Under the pieces are notes generated by a model that saw only the letters and a list, made by a program, of their open reading frames with translations, ran no database searches and was not told the DNA's origin. This document shows positions 10,632-22,230 of a DNA stretch of 64,000 nucleotides, piece by piece. The translations under genes were made by a program, and so were the position numbers. The number at the start of each line of letters is the position of its first letter. Position 1 is the stretch's first letter. Source of the DNA: Astragalus membranaceus (lineage: Eukaryota > Streptophyta > Magnoliopsida > Fabales > Fabaceae); assembly GCA_039519185.1 (NCBI GenBank), contig CM076849.1:67574784-67638783 (forward strand), given 5' to 3'.

Positions 10632-12180
10632 GTAAAGAGACTTGTTATAGAGAAGGAAAACAAAGGCATGAAACTATTAGAAGTGTGTAAGAAACAATCA
10701 CAACAAACAAACAAAGCATTTTGTGGTAATTAATATTTAATGACTAGTACTACTACAACTTACTATTCTAGATTAGGCAGAGCATCCAGTATGGGCTCAA
10801 CTTCTTCTGCCTCTCTCCCTGAAACATATGCCAAAATCAACAACAAATATGTGATGAGAATCAACAACAACTTAGGTGAACATCTCTATCTTTACCATCA
10901 ACAACAAAATCAATGATGAGAATCCAGGGTTGATCCACCAAATTAGAAGACTGAATAACAAACAATGAATCAATCAACTGAACACATTTTAAGAGATTAT
11001 ATTCTTCTTAAAAGAGTTTCTGCCTAAAATCATTTTGAAAGAACTAACTTCTGTCAAGGTAAGGCAATTTGAACAATGTCAAAAACGTAAAATAGTCACT
11101 ACGATTTGTTGCTATAATTCTTAATTACACTAACTTCTGTCAAGGCAAGGCAATAATTTACAAATGCAGAAAGACTACCTTACAGCATGTTTACTCTAGA
11201 ACCACAACTCCCAAAACACATCAAAAGGGACAATAGTTAAAGGAAAACAATTTCCAAGGTTATGACTTCAATTAATAGTGATTCTAATACTTATGATGTT
11301 AAGACTATAGTAAGTTGTAAGAAGGATCAAGTGGTTACTCGCATTTTAGCAAAACATGTTTTTCCTACTGTGATAAACACAGTCAAGCATATCCTTTCAA
11401 CTCATATATGGAAAACGCAACATGTAATTTAGGAATCATTTTCAATATATAAATTCATAGCATCTGATTCAATATATTCATATCATAAGGACCGTGATAT
11501 TTATTATCCCAACCTTTTCCAAAACAATGGACATCCATAGTAAAGTACTTCACACATCAATATAAGAGTATTTCAAACATGCATTTCAGAAATCAACAAA
11601 CTTACGTTTTCAATCAGCATATCCTGAGACAAAAGAGGAGTGAAGAATTCCCTTCCAACACTATACCACCTCAATCACCAGTCGTCCATACACACAATTC
11701 CAACAAAACATGCTGAAGTACATTTAAGAAGAACCAGAGAGTATTGGGGCTTAGGGTTCGGATTGAAGCTGTAAATTTAGGAAGAGGATGTTAGGGTTTT
11801 CAGTAAGTCAAAAATTAGGGTTTTGATTAGGATACAGTAAAATAGAAGTACAATACTTACCACAGATGAAGAAGAAGTAGTAGAACTCTTGGCCAACAGT
11901 GGAAGAGGAGCGACGGCAGCAGTGGAAGAGGAGCGATGGGTTATGGGTTTTTGGCTCGGTGGGTCGCACGAAGGGGTTGAAGTGAGGAGGAGAGGGAGCG
12001 GTTCTGGCCGGCGACAAGGAGGCGAGAGTGGCGGTAGTGGGTGGTGGTTGTGGAAGAGAGTGGAGAGTGTTGACGGCGAGAGGAAGAGGAAGAGGGTTCA
12101 GCGATGTTTGCGAGAATGGAAGAGGTTGAGAAAGAGCTAGGTTCGCGAGAGATGAATGTATGCGATGGAAAATGGAAAAA
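10632..12180. other. Leader region of the CACTA element, no confident gene
   Basis: Between the captured exon and the right subterminal array. A minus-strand Pro/Ser/Thr-rich frame (11808-12215) begins in the subterminal repeat and ends without a known motif; it may be transcribed leader. A possible splice acceptor and short exon at about 10760-10820 (minus strand, acidic reading) was seen but not recognised. Confidence 0.4.
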
Positions 12181-12189
12181 TAAAAAGGG

Positions 12190-12475
12190 ACTTTTAGCAT
12201 CGGTTGTTTTAACAACCGATGCTAAAGGTGTTGAGATACACACATTTAGCGTCGGTTGTTTCAACACCCGATGCTAAATGTATTTGCTTTAGACATTTAG
12301 CATCGGTTGTTTAAACACCCGATGCTAAATGTCTAAAGCAAACACATTTAGCATCGGTTGTTTAAACACCCGACGCTAAATGTAGGCGCGAAAACTAAAA
12401 ACTTCAGTTTAATTGCAAAATTGCCACCGCGCCTACTTTTAGCATCGGTTGTTCAAACAACCGATGCTAAATGAT
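12190..12475. repeat. Right subterminal palindromic array of the CACTA element
   Basis: Four to five units of TTTAGCATCGGTTGTTT with complementary arms, the same family as at 1829-2396, separated by short variable spacers. It ends about 28 bp before the right terminal inverted repeat. Confidence 0.85.
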
Positions 12476-12506
12476 GCTTTTTAATGTCAAATTTCCACTA
12501 GTGTTG

Positions 12507-12953
12507 TGTGAAAATTTCCATATATACACATCCTTAGTTCTCCCTATATATGATTCACATCATTGATGAAAGGAGAGTATAACTGCCTATCTCAAATATA
12601 GTAGAAAATATTTTTCTTGTACTAGAAATATACACTAATGAATAAAACTAACATGATATTTTTTGACAAAAAACTAACATGGTGATGAAACCCTCAAATA
12701 ATTAGGATATATGGATGAGGAAAAGTGATGGACATATAAACATGCATCATTTAAACAGAAAATTGGAAAACCAAGGGCCCTACTGAATTAGGTGAAAAAA
12801 CCAACCCAAATTGTGTGAAGAAGAGTCTTAAAAAGTGAGCAATGATGAATATTTAAGATATTTCTGTACTTGTTTTGGGACTCTGCATTTTGTGCTTTGT
12901 GTTCTGTCTCTCTCTCTCATGCGCGTGTCACTTTGAAATTTCCTTCCTTGGTG

Positions 12954-13013
<60 letters not shown>

Positions 13014-13064
13014 TTAAACTTAGCTGCTGAAGAAAGTCACATTTGCACCCTCTCAAGAAAAGTA
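12507..13064 (+). promoter_or_regulatory. Upstream region of the RGF/GOLVEN-like gene with (TA)n tract
   Basis: The 560 bp between the CACTA right end and the ATG contain a pure (TA)n run at 12955-13010, about 55 bp before the start codon, and a CT-rich stretch (12907-12920). No conventional TATA box with clear spacing can be chosen among the TA repeats. The CACTA insertion ends only 0.56 kb from the coding start, so distal promoter elements may have been displaced. Confidence 0.45.
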
Positions 13065-15066
13065 ATGGAGCTAAAAATCATAGTCACTCTTCTAACGTTT
13101 TTCTTCTCTGTTCTACAAACAACTTGTTCTTTGCAAACTCAATCACACCCTTTACTACAGCATGGAGGTAAGTAGTACTAATTTTCTCTCTATTTATTTA
13201 CATCGATGTGTGAATAAGCTTCAATATCTTAATCATGCAAGTATCTTTGACATTAATTTTTCTCTTCATTATAAATGATTATAGGAGCAGTGAATGCACA
13301 GAAGAAGCTTTCTCTCCCAATACTGCCAAGAAAGATAAGATTCACTGAGAAGGTACCATACTACAATGCATAAATCTTAAGAAAAATCTTAATTTGCTCC
13401 TTAATAACTGTTTTACCATTTATATATTTATTTTATTCATGAATATAGGTTAAAGAGTCTTATGAAGCAAGAGATCTTGTATCACACAAGAAGGTTTCCC
13501 TTCCTTCAGGTAATGATCAAGTTTTTTAGTTGTTGTTTCTACAATACTAGCATGCAAAGAATTTTCTTAGTGAAGCTGGCATGTTTATATCATTTCTCAC
13601 CTTCCAAGTTCATGCATATTTCATGCACCAAATCAAGAAAACTTTAATTAAAAGAGGTGTAAACAAAGATGAAAGTCATCCATAAGGACTTTCACAACCG
13701 GCAATTCCTATATTGTTAGGCTGAATATTTTGTGGTTAATTGAGTTCGAACCTACGATCTCCACTTTACGTGTGTTAGTTCACGGATGGTGCTCGCCACT
13801 TCGTCTATAGACAAAAAAAATAAAGTCCCATCTCATCCCTTTTGAACGTTTTCCTCTGAAACGTTACCACAGCTTCGACTCTTGTACCTAGCATATATTT
13901 TAATAAAAATGAATTCTTTAACCTTTCAACAAAAAAACAAGGACTTTTCAGTGAGCCTTCTTCAAGTCGACCATTTGTATACTTATGAGCATGGTTTTAA
14001 ATTGTAGTCACAGTTGTGGACACTTCAAAAACTGTTATTTTGTTGGAAAATGTATACCAATATGGTTTATGCGGCAAAACCTACATTTGCATGTTCTTCA
14101 AATACAATTATGCTGTGGTCGACATAATTGTGAATTGCAATTTAAAATCATCATGAATATTTTGTTGACATCATCAATACATAATAGGATTGCAAATGTT
14201 GATTTACCAAAGCATGGGTTTTTTAATAATTTCTCAGTGTAGAAGGCTTCATTTCTTTATTGTCAAAAAAAGGCTTCAATTCATTTCTTATAATAGGATT
14301 GCAAATGTTGATGTCACATCAAGGGGAGAGAGAAGAAAAGAGAAACAAATAATAGATCAAAATGAGGTGTAAAAAAATATAAAAGTAGGGTCAAAATGTA
14401 GTTTAATAAGATGAAAGTTTGTCTATATGCAAGAGAGTCAAAATGAGATTGTTTTGTTTAAGAGCAAAATGATTCCACATATAATTTGTGACATGCAAAT
14501 AACAAGATATTTAAAGGAAAAAAGAAAATCTAGTTATAGCTTTTTGAATTGGTGTTATCTGATGACTTGTCTTGGTACAACTAGGTTTAATTAGATGAAA
14601 TTAAGTTTGGTTATCATTGTATTTCTGATTAGAGTACTGATTCAAAAAAATTTGCTTCTAAAAAAAAGTTTTTAAAATATATTATTTGTTTTCCGATCAG
14701 TATGTGAATCTTGTTGGTACAACTAAGTTTAATTTTAGCTAATTTATTATACTATATATAATTAGGTTAAAGAGATAGTTTCGTTTATAATAAAAATATA
14801 AGTGGTATAAAACATTATCCTATGTATTAAATTCAAAAGGCATGATATGTCGGTATGTTAATTTATTATATCAATTAATCATTAAAGATTCATTTATCGA
14901 ACATGTTTACGAAATTATGGAACTTTTAATAGGGAAAAAAGGCTTGGATGAGGAAAAGGGGACAAGACAAGAGTGGATGGAGGAAGAGGTTGCCTTTACA
15001 ATGGATTATCATAGAGTGAGAAGACGACGTCCTATACACAACAAACAAGTGCCTGTTGGTCCATAA
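13065..15066 (+). CDS. RGF: RGF/GOLVEN/CLEL-type secreted peptide hormone precursor, four exons
   Basis: Exons inferred from splice borders: 13065-13167, 13285-13352, 13449-13509, 14933-15066, total 366 nt and 121 residues; all joins keep frame and use GT..AG. Residues 1-22 (MELKIIVTLLTFFFSVLQTTC) form a signal peptide. The middle is a variable, basic/acidic pro-region. Near the C-terminus lies DYHRVRRRRPIHN, followed by KQVPVGP. The Asp-Tyr pair (tyrosylprotein sulfotransferase site), the basic stretch and the P-x-H-N end are the hallmarks of root meristem growth factor peptides. Family members are cleaved, sulfated on Tyr, act in the apoplast on RGFR/RGI receptor kinases and control root meristem activity and gravitropism. 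Seven residues after the HN are unusual but known in some members. Intron 3 is 1.4 kb. No defect seen; expression is unknown. Confidence 0.85.
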
Positions 15067-15768
15067 AACATGCAAGCTGATGGAGAAGAAACAAGACCTG
15101 ATTTCACTCCTTAGACTTAGGAACAAATAAACATAACTTAGAAGACCTTTTAGGTTACAGTTTTGTTTGCCAAATATATGTAATTATAGGAGTTGAAAAT
15201 GTTTTTTTTAAAGTATGTAAGGTATTTTATATGTATTAAGCAAAGCATATTAATTTGTAGGATGATAATTTGGTTGGTGGGAGTGGGTTTTGTCCCTCCT
15301 CATCTATTTTTTTTTTCGATAAGCAAAATTTCATTCAACGAGCATTGTGAGTGCTCAAACCCAACCACCAACAATGGTTACAAATTGTTTAGAACTTGTA
15401 ATAGATTAGACCACCATGATGAAATAGATACAGATGAATGGAAATCTAATCTATAAACACTCCAACTCCTCATCTATTGTTGTAATGGGTTGGAGTAGCT
15501 CATACTACTCGTTTTGATGTAATAGGTTAAAATAAAATAGCACTTTCTACTTCTAATTACTTTTTTTTTTCTATTCGGATTAAAAACACACAAATAAAAA
15601 TGCGACTGTCATTGGGCAGCAAACCCTAAAATTTGTACGAAAACTTGAACTTTACACAACTAATAAGTTCATATAATTAATATCTTGATGAAACTGCTGA
15701 TAAAAAATATATCTATATGAACTTTTTTTTTTTGGTTTTTGGGTATATTAGCCGTCAAATGTGGTTAT
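15067..15768. other. 3' flank of the RGF-like gene, no second gene seen
   Basis: AT-rich; the first 150 bp are probably 3' UTR. A T-rich to A-rich transition near 15310 and homopolymer runs (15724-15733) suggest old repeat debris, but no element termini were found. Confidence 0.4.
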
Positions 15769-15777
15769 GGTGGCCAA

Positions 15778-16643
15778 CACATACAGGGCCGTCTCAAATA
15801 ATTTGGAGGCCCTGTTCAAAATTTAAAATTAGGCCCTAAATTAAGATTTCATCAACTAACGGTAATGACACGTGTGAATATGAGAGAAACAAACTTAAAT
15901 TTTTCTTTATCTTCACCCGCACAAAGATAAAAAATAATACCCTTTGATTAGTTTTTTTAACAGAAAAAACCAAAAATAAGCAATTTTAATTCTTTATCAC
16001 AACTTGGAAAGAAAAGTGTTAGAAAATGGGACAAAGATTATTGAGAATTAAATCAGAATTCCTTTGAACAGAGTATTCGTGGAAACAATTTCTAATTGCT
16101 AACAATTATTATGCAATCTGAACCAAAAAAAAAGGAATGGCAATATTTATAATTGAATAAGGACAAAGACTTGGTTTGATATCTGCAATTAATACAAACA
16201 AGGCATCCGCGAATTAGATAAGGGCAAAAATACTAATAAAAAAAAGATAAGGGCAAAAATCAAATGATGCAAACACAAAACACAGAAGAAACAAAATGAA
16301 CCGAAAATATAAAACGTAAAAGGAGCAACAAAAAGGAAAGGAACGAATAACCAGCAAACACAGAAACACGTCCTCACCAAAAACGCATATCAAAGCTGAA
16401 ACGTAAACCAGAAAAGAAAAAGGGAACGATGAAACCTGGGTAATGAACGACGATGATGTGGAGGGGTTTGTTTGGACACGGTGAAAGTCTTTTCTTTGTT
16501 CCAAGAAGACACGGTGAAACTGAAAGGGAGGGGTTTGTTTGGGCTGAGCCTAATTTTTTTTGGGGCCCTAAAATATTTGATTTGGGTTGGGCCCTGTGCA
16601 GTAGCACAGGCTACACTTGCACATGGCCGGCCCTGAACACATA
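15778..16643. mobile_element. Non-autonomous hAT-type element, 850 bp
   Basis: The element is 15786-16635. It starts CAGGGCCG and ends CGGCCCTG, with further GGCCCT-type subterminal repeats. It is flanked by an 8-bp duplication, CACACATA (15778-15785) and AACACATA (16636-16643), 7 of 8 identical. A related unoccupied site is present nearby at about 16864-16890 (GGTGGCCAACACATATGG), which supports the boundaries. There is no transposase; the minus-strand hydrophobic frames inside (16189-16607) are not gene-like. Confidence 0.82.
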
Positions 16644-16687
16644 TGGTTTATTTTTTTTGTTACCATGTCATTGGTGTGTAGTTTTCA

Positions 16688-16863
16688 ATATTTTACATTA
16701 AGAAGATAATATTACTCGAGTAGCAACATAATACAAGAAACAAGAATGATGAAGATTAAAAATAGGACAAAACAACAAAAGATAGAAAAATGTACATTTT
16801 GATTTCAACCAAAAGGGTACTATTAAATAGAACAAAATGGAACTGCTCCATTCCACACATTAA
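16688..16863. repeat. Displaced fragment of AHL gene intron 3
   Basis: About 176 bp match intron 3 of the two AHL genes (near 36981-37156 and 52725-52898) almost base for base, including the CTCGAGTAGCAACATAATAC stretch and the NAAATAGAACAAAATGGAAC end. Some sites agree with copy A only, others with copy C only, so it derives from neither present copy directly. It carries no exon. It is flanked by a duplication of its own target (next feature). Confidence 0.8.
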
Positions 16864-16920
16864 GGTGGCCAACACATATGGTTTTTTTTTTGTTACTATG
16901 TCATTGATGCGTAGTTTTCA
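16864..16920. repeat. Right member of a ~57-bp direct duplication around the AHL intron fragment
   Basis: This stretch, GGTGGCCAACACATATGG to GTAGTTTTCA, repeats the sequence to the left of the fragment, whose left member runs 15769-15785 and resumes after the hAT insertion at 16636-16687. The hAT later entered the left member only. Confidence 0.75.
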
Positions 16921-17548
16921 CCGGCTTTGCCGGTGACTAATCTACGCCAGTAAACCTGGCTAGCCACGAGTTTCCGACTTTGCCGGCGCGTTTAGTTCTC
17001 CCCTCCCGAGTGAGTTTTTGCCACACATATATGGTTTATTTGAATATACTCCTCGCCTCGTTTTTTCTATAAAAAACGCTACTCCAAAAACTCCAACGAG
17101 TACTCCAAAAACTCCAACGAGTACAACGAATACTCCCAGAATTATGTGTCAATATATAAACAAACCATAAATTAAGGCAATGCATTTTGGGTTCCAACTA
17201 ATGCACTGGGTGACAGTCGTATTATCCAAATTTCGATGATAACATGTTTTCTTTACGTATTCAAATATTTGTTTACTACTGCCCTCTTGTTTAATTGTAT
17301 TCATATTCTTTATATTAATTAGTTTTTCTACCTAAGATATTAACTCGAGTCAAAATAAATTATCTTTTCTTGAAAATGTGTATAACTCATGATTTTCTAA
17401 ATTAAGAGATGTAATTTATTATCTTAAACAATAGTAAATATTAGCCAATCATTGTTTAAAACTCGTTAACAATAGATCAGTGTGCTCATTGACAATAGAT
17501 TTCTGCGGCTTAGTTAAACGACCAAAAGCTGTCGATCCGACCGGGGTA
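16921..17548. other. Intergenic, nothing recognised
   Basis: Contains a short tandem repeat (units of ACTCCAAAAACTCCAACGAGT, about 17078-17125) and otherwise AT-rich sequence. No gene or element terminus is visible. Confidence 0.4.
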
Positions 17549-17553
17549 GTAAG

Positions 17554-18487
17554 TGTTGTGCGAAAAGTAGTTTGTGCAAGTGTACACAATCGCAACAAGT
17601 AATATACAGGTAAGTAGAGATCGTACCCACGGGGATTAATGTTAATTTAAAAGTTTAAGTAGTTAACAAGCTAGTGAAACAAACAAAATAGTAACAACGA
17701 TGTTTATATGCATTAAAAGTAAAGGTTGGTTGAGTGAAAACAGTAAAGAAAGTTCAAGAGTTGATAAAGTGAGTTGGACTGCTCTTTGCTAAGTAACTTC
17801 TCAGTAGTGAAGCGCTATAACATTAGACGCTATAGCGTTAAGTGCGGTAGCATATGATTTTGTGCCTTTCGTCACTGACGCCAGGGTTTTGTTACAGGAC
17901 TCCTATGTCTAGGTTCTAAATAAGTCCACCCCTGTATAATGAAGAACCCACAGTATTCACCTTATAAACTATTGCTCCCCTATGTCTAGAGTTAAGCACA
18001 AGTTGTCTAAATGTGTTTAAACAACCTTTCATTCATATCAATATTTGAGTTAGAATCGTAGATCATGTCTGTACCTACGAATGTACCCATTTCAGTTGGC
18101 CAATCCCAAAACGAGTTTGAAAGCATTAAAGCACAAAGTTTGAAACACAAACATCATAACGTTATATTAGCAATACTAAAGAGTCATTGCAAAGCTTAAA
18201 ACAATCCAACTACTAAGTTTTTAGCTCATGATGAGCATCATCAACACAATACAAACTGAAAAGCTCATATTACCGAAAATGAAAAGAAGAAACAAGGTTG
18301 AAAAAGATGCACTTAGTGGACTCCTTCTCATGAGACGGGTAGATGACACTACAGCTAGCACAGCTACACATCGTTGGAAATGATGATCTTCTCTTGAAAA
18401 ATGAAAGCTTGAAGTGGGGGATTAATGGAGGAGAAGGGTGTCAAGTTTTTTTCTCTCCAAAAACTCTCTCCTTTTTGAAATCTATAT
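17554..18487 (-). repeat. Truncated LTR of retroelement 1 (left copy)
   Basis: Begins TGTTGTGCGAAAAG and matches the LTR at 29392-30307 over about 930 bp with few differences. On the minus strand this is the 3' part of the LTR. The match stops abruptly at 18487, where the sequence switches to a different retroelement reading frame. The upstream part of the LTR is missing, so this is a rearranged end and not a normal 3' LTR. Confidence 0.85.
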
Positions 18488-18881
18488 TTGTTTTCTCTCT
18501 CCAAATTCATCCAAGGACATTTCATAATCTTCATTGAAAAGCCTAAAGGACAGTTTATCTTCTATAAGGCATAATGAACTTAAGAATTCACGAGTAAGTC
18601 CTTCATAAGTGGCCCTTTGTTGCCTCAAAAAGTCCATCCAACCAAGATTATTCAATAACATCACCACATTGTCCTCTATCCCTAGTGTGTCAAGAGTAAG
18701 AGTAAAGTGGGGATACCTCGTGGCGACTACCTTCCTCCACAGTGTGATTCAAACCGCTCCCTTTGAGTTTTATTTTTGAAAATAACTCTGTGGTCATTAC
18801 TTGTACTCGAACCAGCCCTCTTTTGCCTCTACCAGTAGAAGTACCGGCAACATCAACACTTTTTACCTTTTTTGGAGCCAT
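18482..18881 (-). pseudogene. Retroelement-associated ORF (MAPKK-type plant transposon protein), frameshifted
   Basis: The minus strand starts MAPKKVKSVDVAGTSTGRGK, changes frame near 18700-18715, and continues with DNVVMLLNNLGWMDFLRQQR and EGLTREFLSSL to LDEFGERKQ, where it is cut by the LTR fragment at 18487. This N-terminus and the GW-DFL / YEGLTREFLSSL block are typical of an extra ORF found in many Athila-like elements of plants. A C-rich leader precedes it (to about 19018). It is joined directly to the truncated integrase of element 2, so it belongs to a third, otherwise missing element. Confidence 0.6.
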
Positions 18882-19019
18882 GGTTCGTTTTTGCTCAAAT
18901 TGGGGTTTTAGGGTTTTGGTAAAATTTGGGATTTGTGGTGTTTTGTGGTGAAATAGGGTGGTTTTGGTGGTGGGTTTTGAAGATTGGGTGGTAATGTTGT
19001 GTTTAGATGAAGATTGAAA

Positions 19020-22000
19020 TCCTTTTTGAAATCCCTACGAAGGATCTGCTTATCATGCCATCTTTTTGTTCTTTCTTTATAAATTCGGGCATTCTCATAA
19101 GCATCCAATCGTAACTCTTCTAATTCGTTCAACTGAAATTTTCTCTTTTGACCAGCCAAACTAATGTCTAAGTTGAGGGTTTTGATGGCCCAATAAGCCT
19201 TATGCTCAAGTTCTACCGGTAGATGACAGGACTTCCCATAAATTAGTTTAAAATGAGTCATTCCTATGGGAGTCTTGTAAGCTGTCTGATATGCCCAAAG
19301 AGCATCATCAAGCTTTATTGACCAATCCTTTCGAGAGACAGACACATTTTTTCTAAAATGCTTTTTATCTCTCTATTTGAAACCTCAACCTGGCCACTAG
19401 TTTGGGGATGATAGGGTGTTGCAACTTTATGCTTGGCCCCAAAATTTTGTAAAACTTTCTCAAAGTGTTTTGAAATGAAATGAGATCGCCCATCACTTAT
19501 GACCACTCTTGGGACCCCGAATCTTAGAAAAATTATCTTTTTAAAAAACTTTATGACTACTTGTGCATCGTTTGTTGGCGGAGCAATGGCTTCAATCCAT
19601 TTAGACACATAGTCGACCGCAACAAGGATATACCGATTTCCAAAAGAAGACGAAAATGGTCCCATAAAATCAATCCCCGAAACGTCGAAAATTTCGACCT
19701 CTGGAATGTTGTTTACGGGCATTTTGTTCGTTTTGGAAATACTCCCAGTGTGTTGACACTGGTCACATTTAGAGACAAAATGATGCACATCTTTAAAAAG
19801 AGATGGCCACCAGAAACCAGAATGAAGAATTTTAAAAGCTGTCTTTTGAGAACTGGCGTGGCCACCATAAGATGAAGAGTGACAAAACATTAAAATATTA
19901 CTTACCTCGTCCTCTGGAATGCACCTTCTGAATATACTATCTGACCCTTTTTTGAAAAGATAAAGGTCATCCCAATAGTAATGCTTGACATCAGAGAAAA
20001 ACTTCTTCTTTTGTTCAAAATTCAGTTCTGGAGGGAACACCCGGCCCGGCTGCAAGAAAGTTCACATAGTCTGCATACCATGGTGCTTCAACTTGCACCA
20101 ATGAGAATAGCTGCTCATCCGGGAAGGAGTCATCAAGTGGTAGCTCATTCTCATTATTTTCTTGTAATCTTGATAAATGCTCGGCCACCACATTTTCGGC
20201 GCCTTTCTTGTCCCTGATCTCAAAGTCAAATTCTTGGAGAAGTAGGATCCACCAGATCAACCTCGGCTTAGCATCTTTTTTGTTCATCGAATATCTTATT
20301 GCCGAGTGATCCGTATAAATGATGATTTTGGATCCTACTAAGTACTGTCTGAATTTGTCAACGGCGAAGACTACTGCCAACAATTCTTTTTCAGTTGTGG
20401 CGTAGTTCACCTGTGCTTCATCTAGAGTTCTGCTTGCATAGTAAATGGCATGCATTTTCTTGTCCCTCTTCTGTCCAAGAACTTCCCCAACTGCGTAGTC
20501 ACTTGTGTCACACATAATTTCGAATGGAAAGTTCCAATAGGGGGGCTGCATGATTGGGACAGTGATCAAGGCTTCCTTTAACCTGCAAAAAGCTTCTAAA
20601 CACAAATCATCAAAGACAAAAGTTGCATCCTTAAGGAGAAAACTTGTTAGTGGTTTAGAAATCTTGGAAAAATCTTTTATAAAACGGCGGTAGAAACCCG
20701 CATGTCCCAAGAAACTTCTCACCTCTTTGACCGAGGTAGGAGGTGACATTTTTTCAATAATTTCAATTTTTGCTTTGTCAACCTTAATACCTCGTTCAGA
20801 AACCAAGTGTCCAAGCACTATATCTTCTCTTACCATGAAGTGACACTTTTCCCAATTCAGAACAAGATTTACCTTCTCACATCTTTCTAGAACCCTTTCT
20901 AGGTTGGCTAAACAGTTATCAAAGCTAGACCCATGGACTGAAAAATCATCCATAAAGACTTCCATGATGTCTTCAACAAAATCAGAAAAAATTGCCATCA
21001 TGCAACGTTGAAAGGTGGCAGGGGCATTACAAAGACCAAAAGGCATCCTTCGGTAAGTAAAAGTGCCGAAAGGACAAGTGAAAGTTGTTTTTCTTGGTCA
21101 TGTGGATGGATCGGTATTTGGAAGAATCCGGAATACCCATCCAAGTAACAAAAGTGTGAATGCCTTGCCAACCTTTCTAACATTTGATCAATGAAAGGGA
21201 GGGGAAAGTGATCTTTACGGGTTGCTTTGTTAAGCTTCCTATAATCGATGCACATTCTCCACCCCGTAACAGTTCTAGTAGCAATAGATTCATTTTTCTC
21301 ATTTTTGACAACTGTTATGCCTCCCTTTTTAGGAACTACATGAACAGGACTAACCCATTTGCTATCAGAAATTGGGTATATTACCCCAGCATCAAGGAGT
21401 TTGAGAACTTCCTTTTTAACAACTTTTTTCATATTAGGATTTAATCTCCTTTGATGCTCAATTGATGGTTTATAGTCCTCTTCAGGTAGTATCATATGCA
21501 TACACAGTGAGTGATTGATTCCCTTAATATCCTCAATAGTATACCCTATGGCTTTAGGATATTTCTTGAGAATACTAAGGAGCTTATTTGTTTCATCCTC
21601 ATCTAGGTTTGCAATTACAATAACAGGATAAGTAGAGTTTAGGCCCAGAAATTCATACCTCAAAGATGATGGAAGAGGTTTCAACTCAACCCTTGGTGGT
21701 TCCTTTGGAAGAGAAACAGATTTTTCCTCAACTAATTCTTCAGTGCCCAAGCCTTTCATAGGAATATTCTCGTTCAACAATTGAGCATAGGCTTGGGCAT
21801 CTGCAGTTAACTTTTCACCTGCATTATTAACCAAGCATACTTCCAAACCATCGCTAGAAGGTGGTGCTAGAGAGCACTCCTTCACGCAACGATCTACAAC
21901 ATCAATCATACAAGATTCCGAGGTGGAAGGACTATTTTTGAGTTTTTCAAAATCAAACAAAATCTTTTTTTCTCCTAAATGAAATTCCATCTTACCTTGC

Positions 22001-22230
22001 TTTACATCAATTATAGCACCAGCAGGGGCGAGGAAAGGCCTCCCCAAAAGTATTGGAACTTGGGAGTCTTTATCCATTTCCATAACAACGAAGTCAGCTG
22101 GTATAAAAATATCTCCTACTTTGATAGGAATGTCCTCAAGAATGCCAGCAGGACGCTTAATGGAACGATCAGCTAATTGTAAAGTCATGGTGGTGGGTTC
22201 TAACTCTCCTATACCTAACCACTGGTGGAA
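19020..22230 (-). pseudogene. pol of element 2: residual protease, RT, RNase H, integrase
   Basis: The protease remnant starts at LGIGELEP and keeps ILLGRPFL but has lost its catalytic Asp. RT follows ([20 protein letters not shown]), is frameshifted in an A-run at about 21090, and continues with [10 protein letters not shown] (the YxDD box as FMDD). RNase H ([25 protein letters not shown]) and integrase follow, with the HHCC finger ([15 protein letters not shown]) and core D..D..E ([21 protein letters not shown]). Another frameshift lies near 19330. The frame ends at RRDFKK, where it fuses to foreign leader sequence at about 19020. Confidence 0.88.

Larger units (their letters stand above)
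1804..12506 (-). mobile_element. CACTA (En/Spm) DNA transposon, 10.7 kb, genes on the minus strand
   Basis: The element is 1807-12503. It begins CACTAGTGGAAA and ends with the inverted copy, and is flanked by the 3-bp duplication TTG (1804-1806 and 12504-12506), as expected for the CACTA superfamily. Both ends carry subterminal arrays built on TTTAGCATCGGTTGTTT in both orientations. Reading from the right end on the minus strand there is a non-coding leader, a Helitron end, a TNP2-type transposase (broken) and then a second gene of the transposase_24 type with an Ulp1-like C-terminus. The right-hand 3 kb also holds a displaced host exon. Because TNP2 is disrupted, this copy is probably immobile by itself. 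Confidence 0.93.

Noticed and set aside
11808..12215. Pro/Ser-rich minus-strand frame of 135 residues beside the right CACTA end
   Set aside because: It starts in subterminal repeats, overlaps a plus-strand Gly/Arg frame and shows no family motif; kept only as possible leader.
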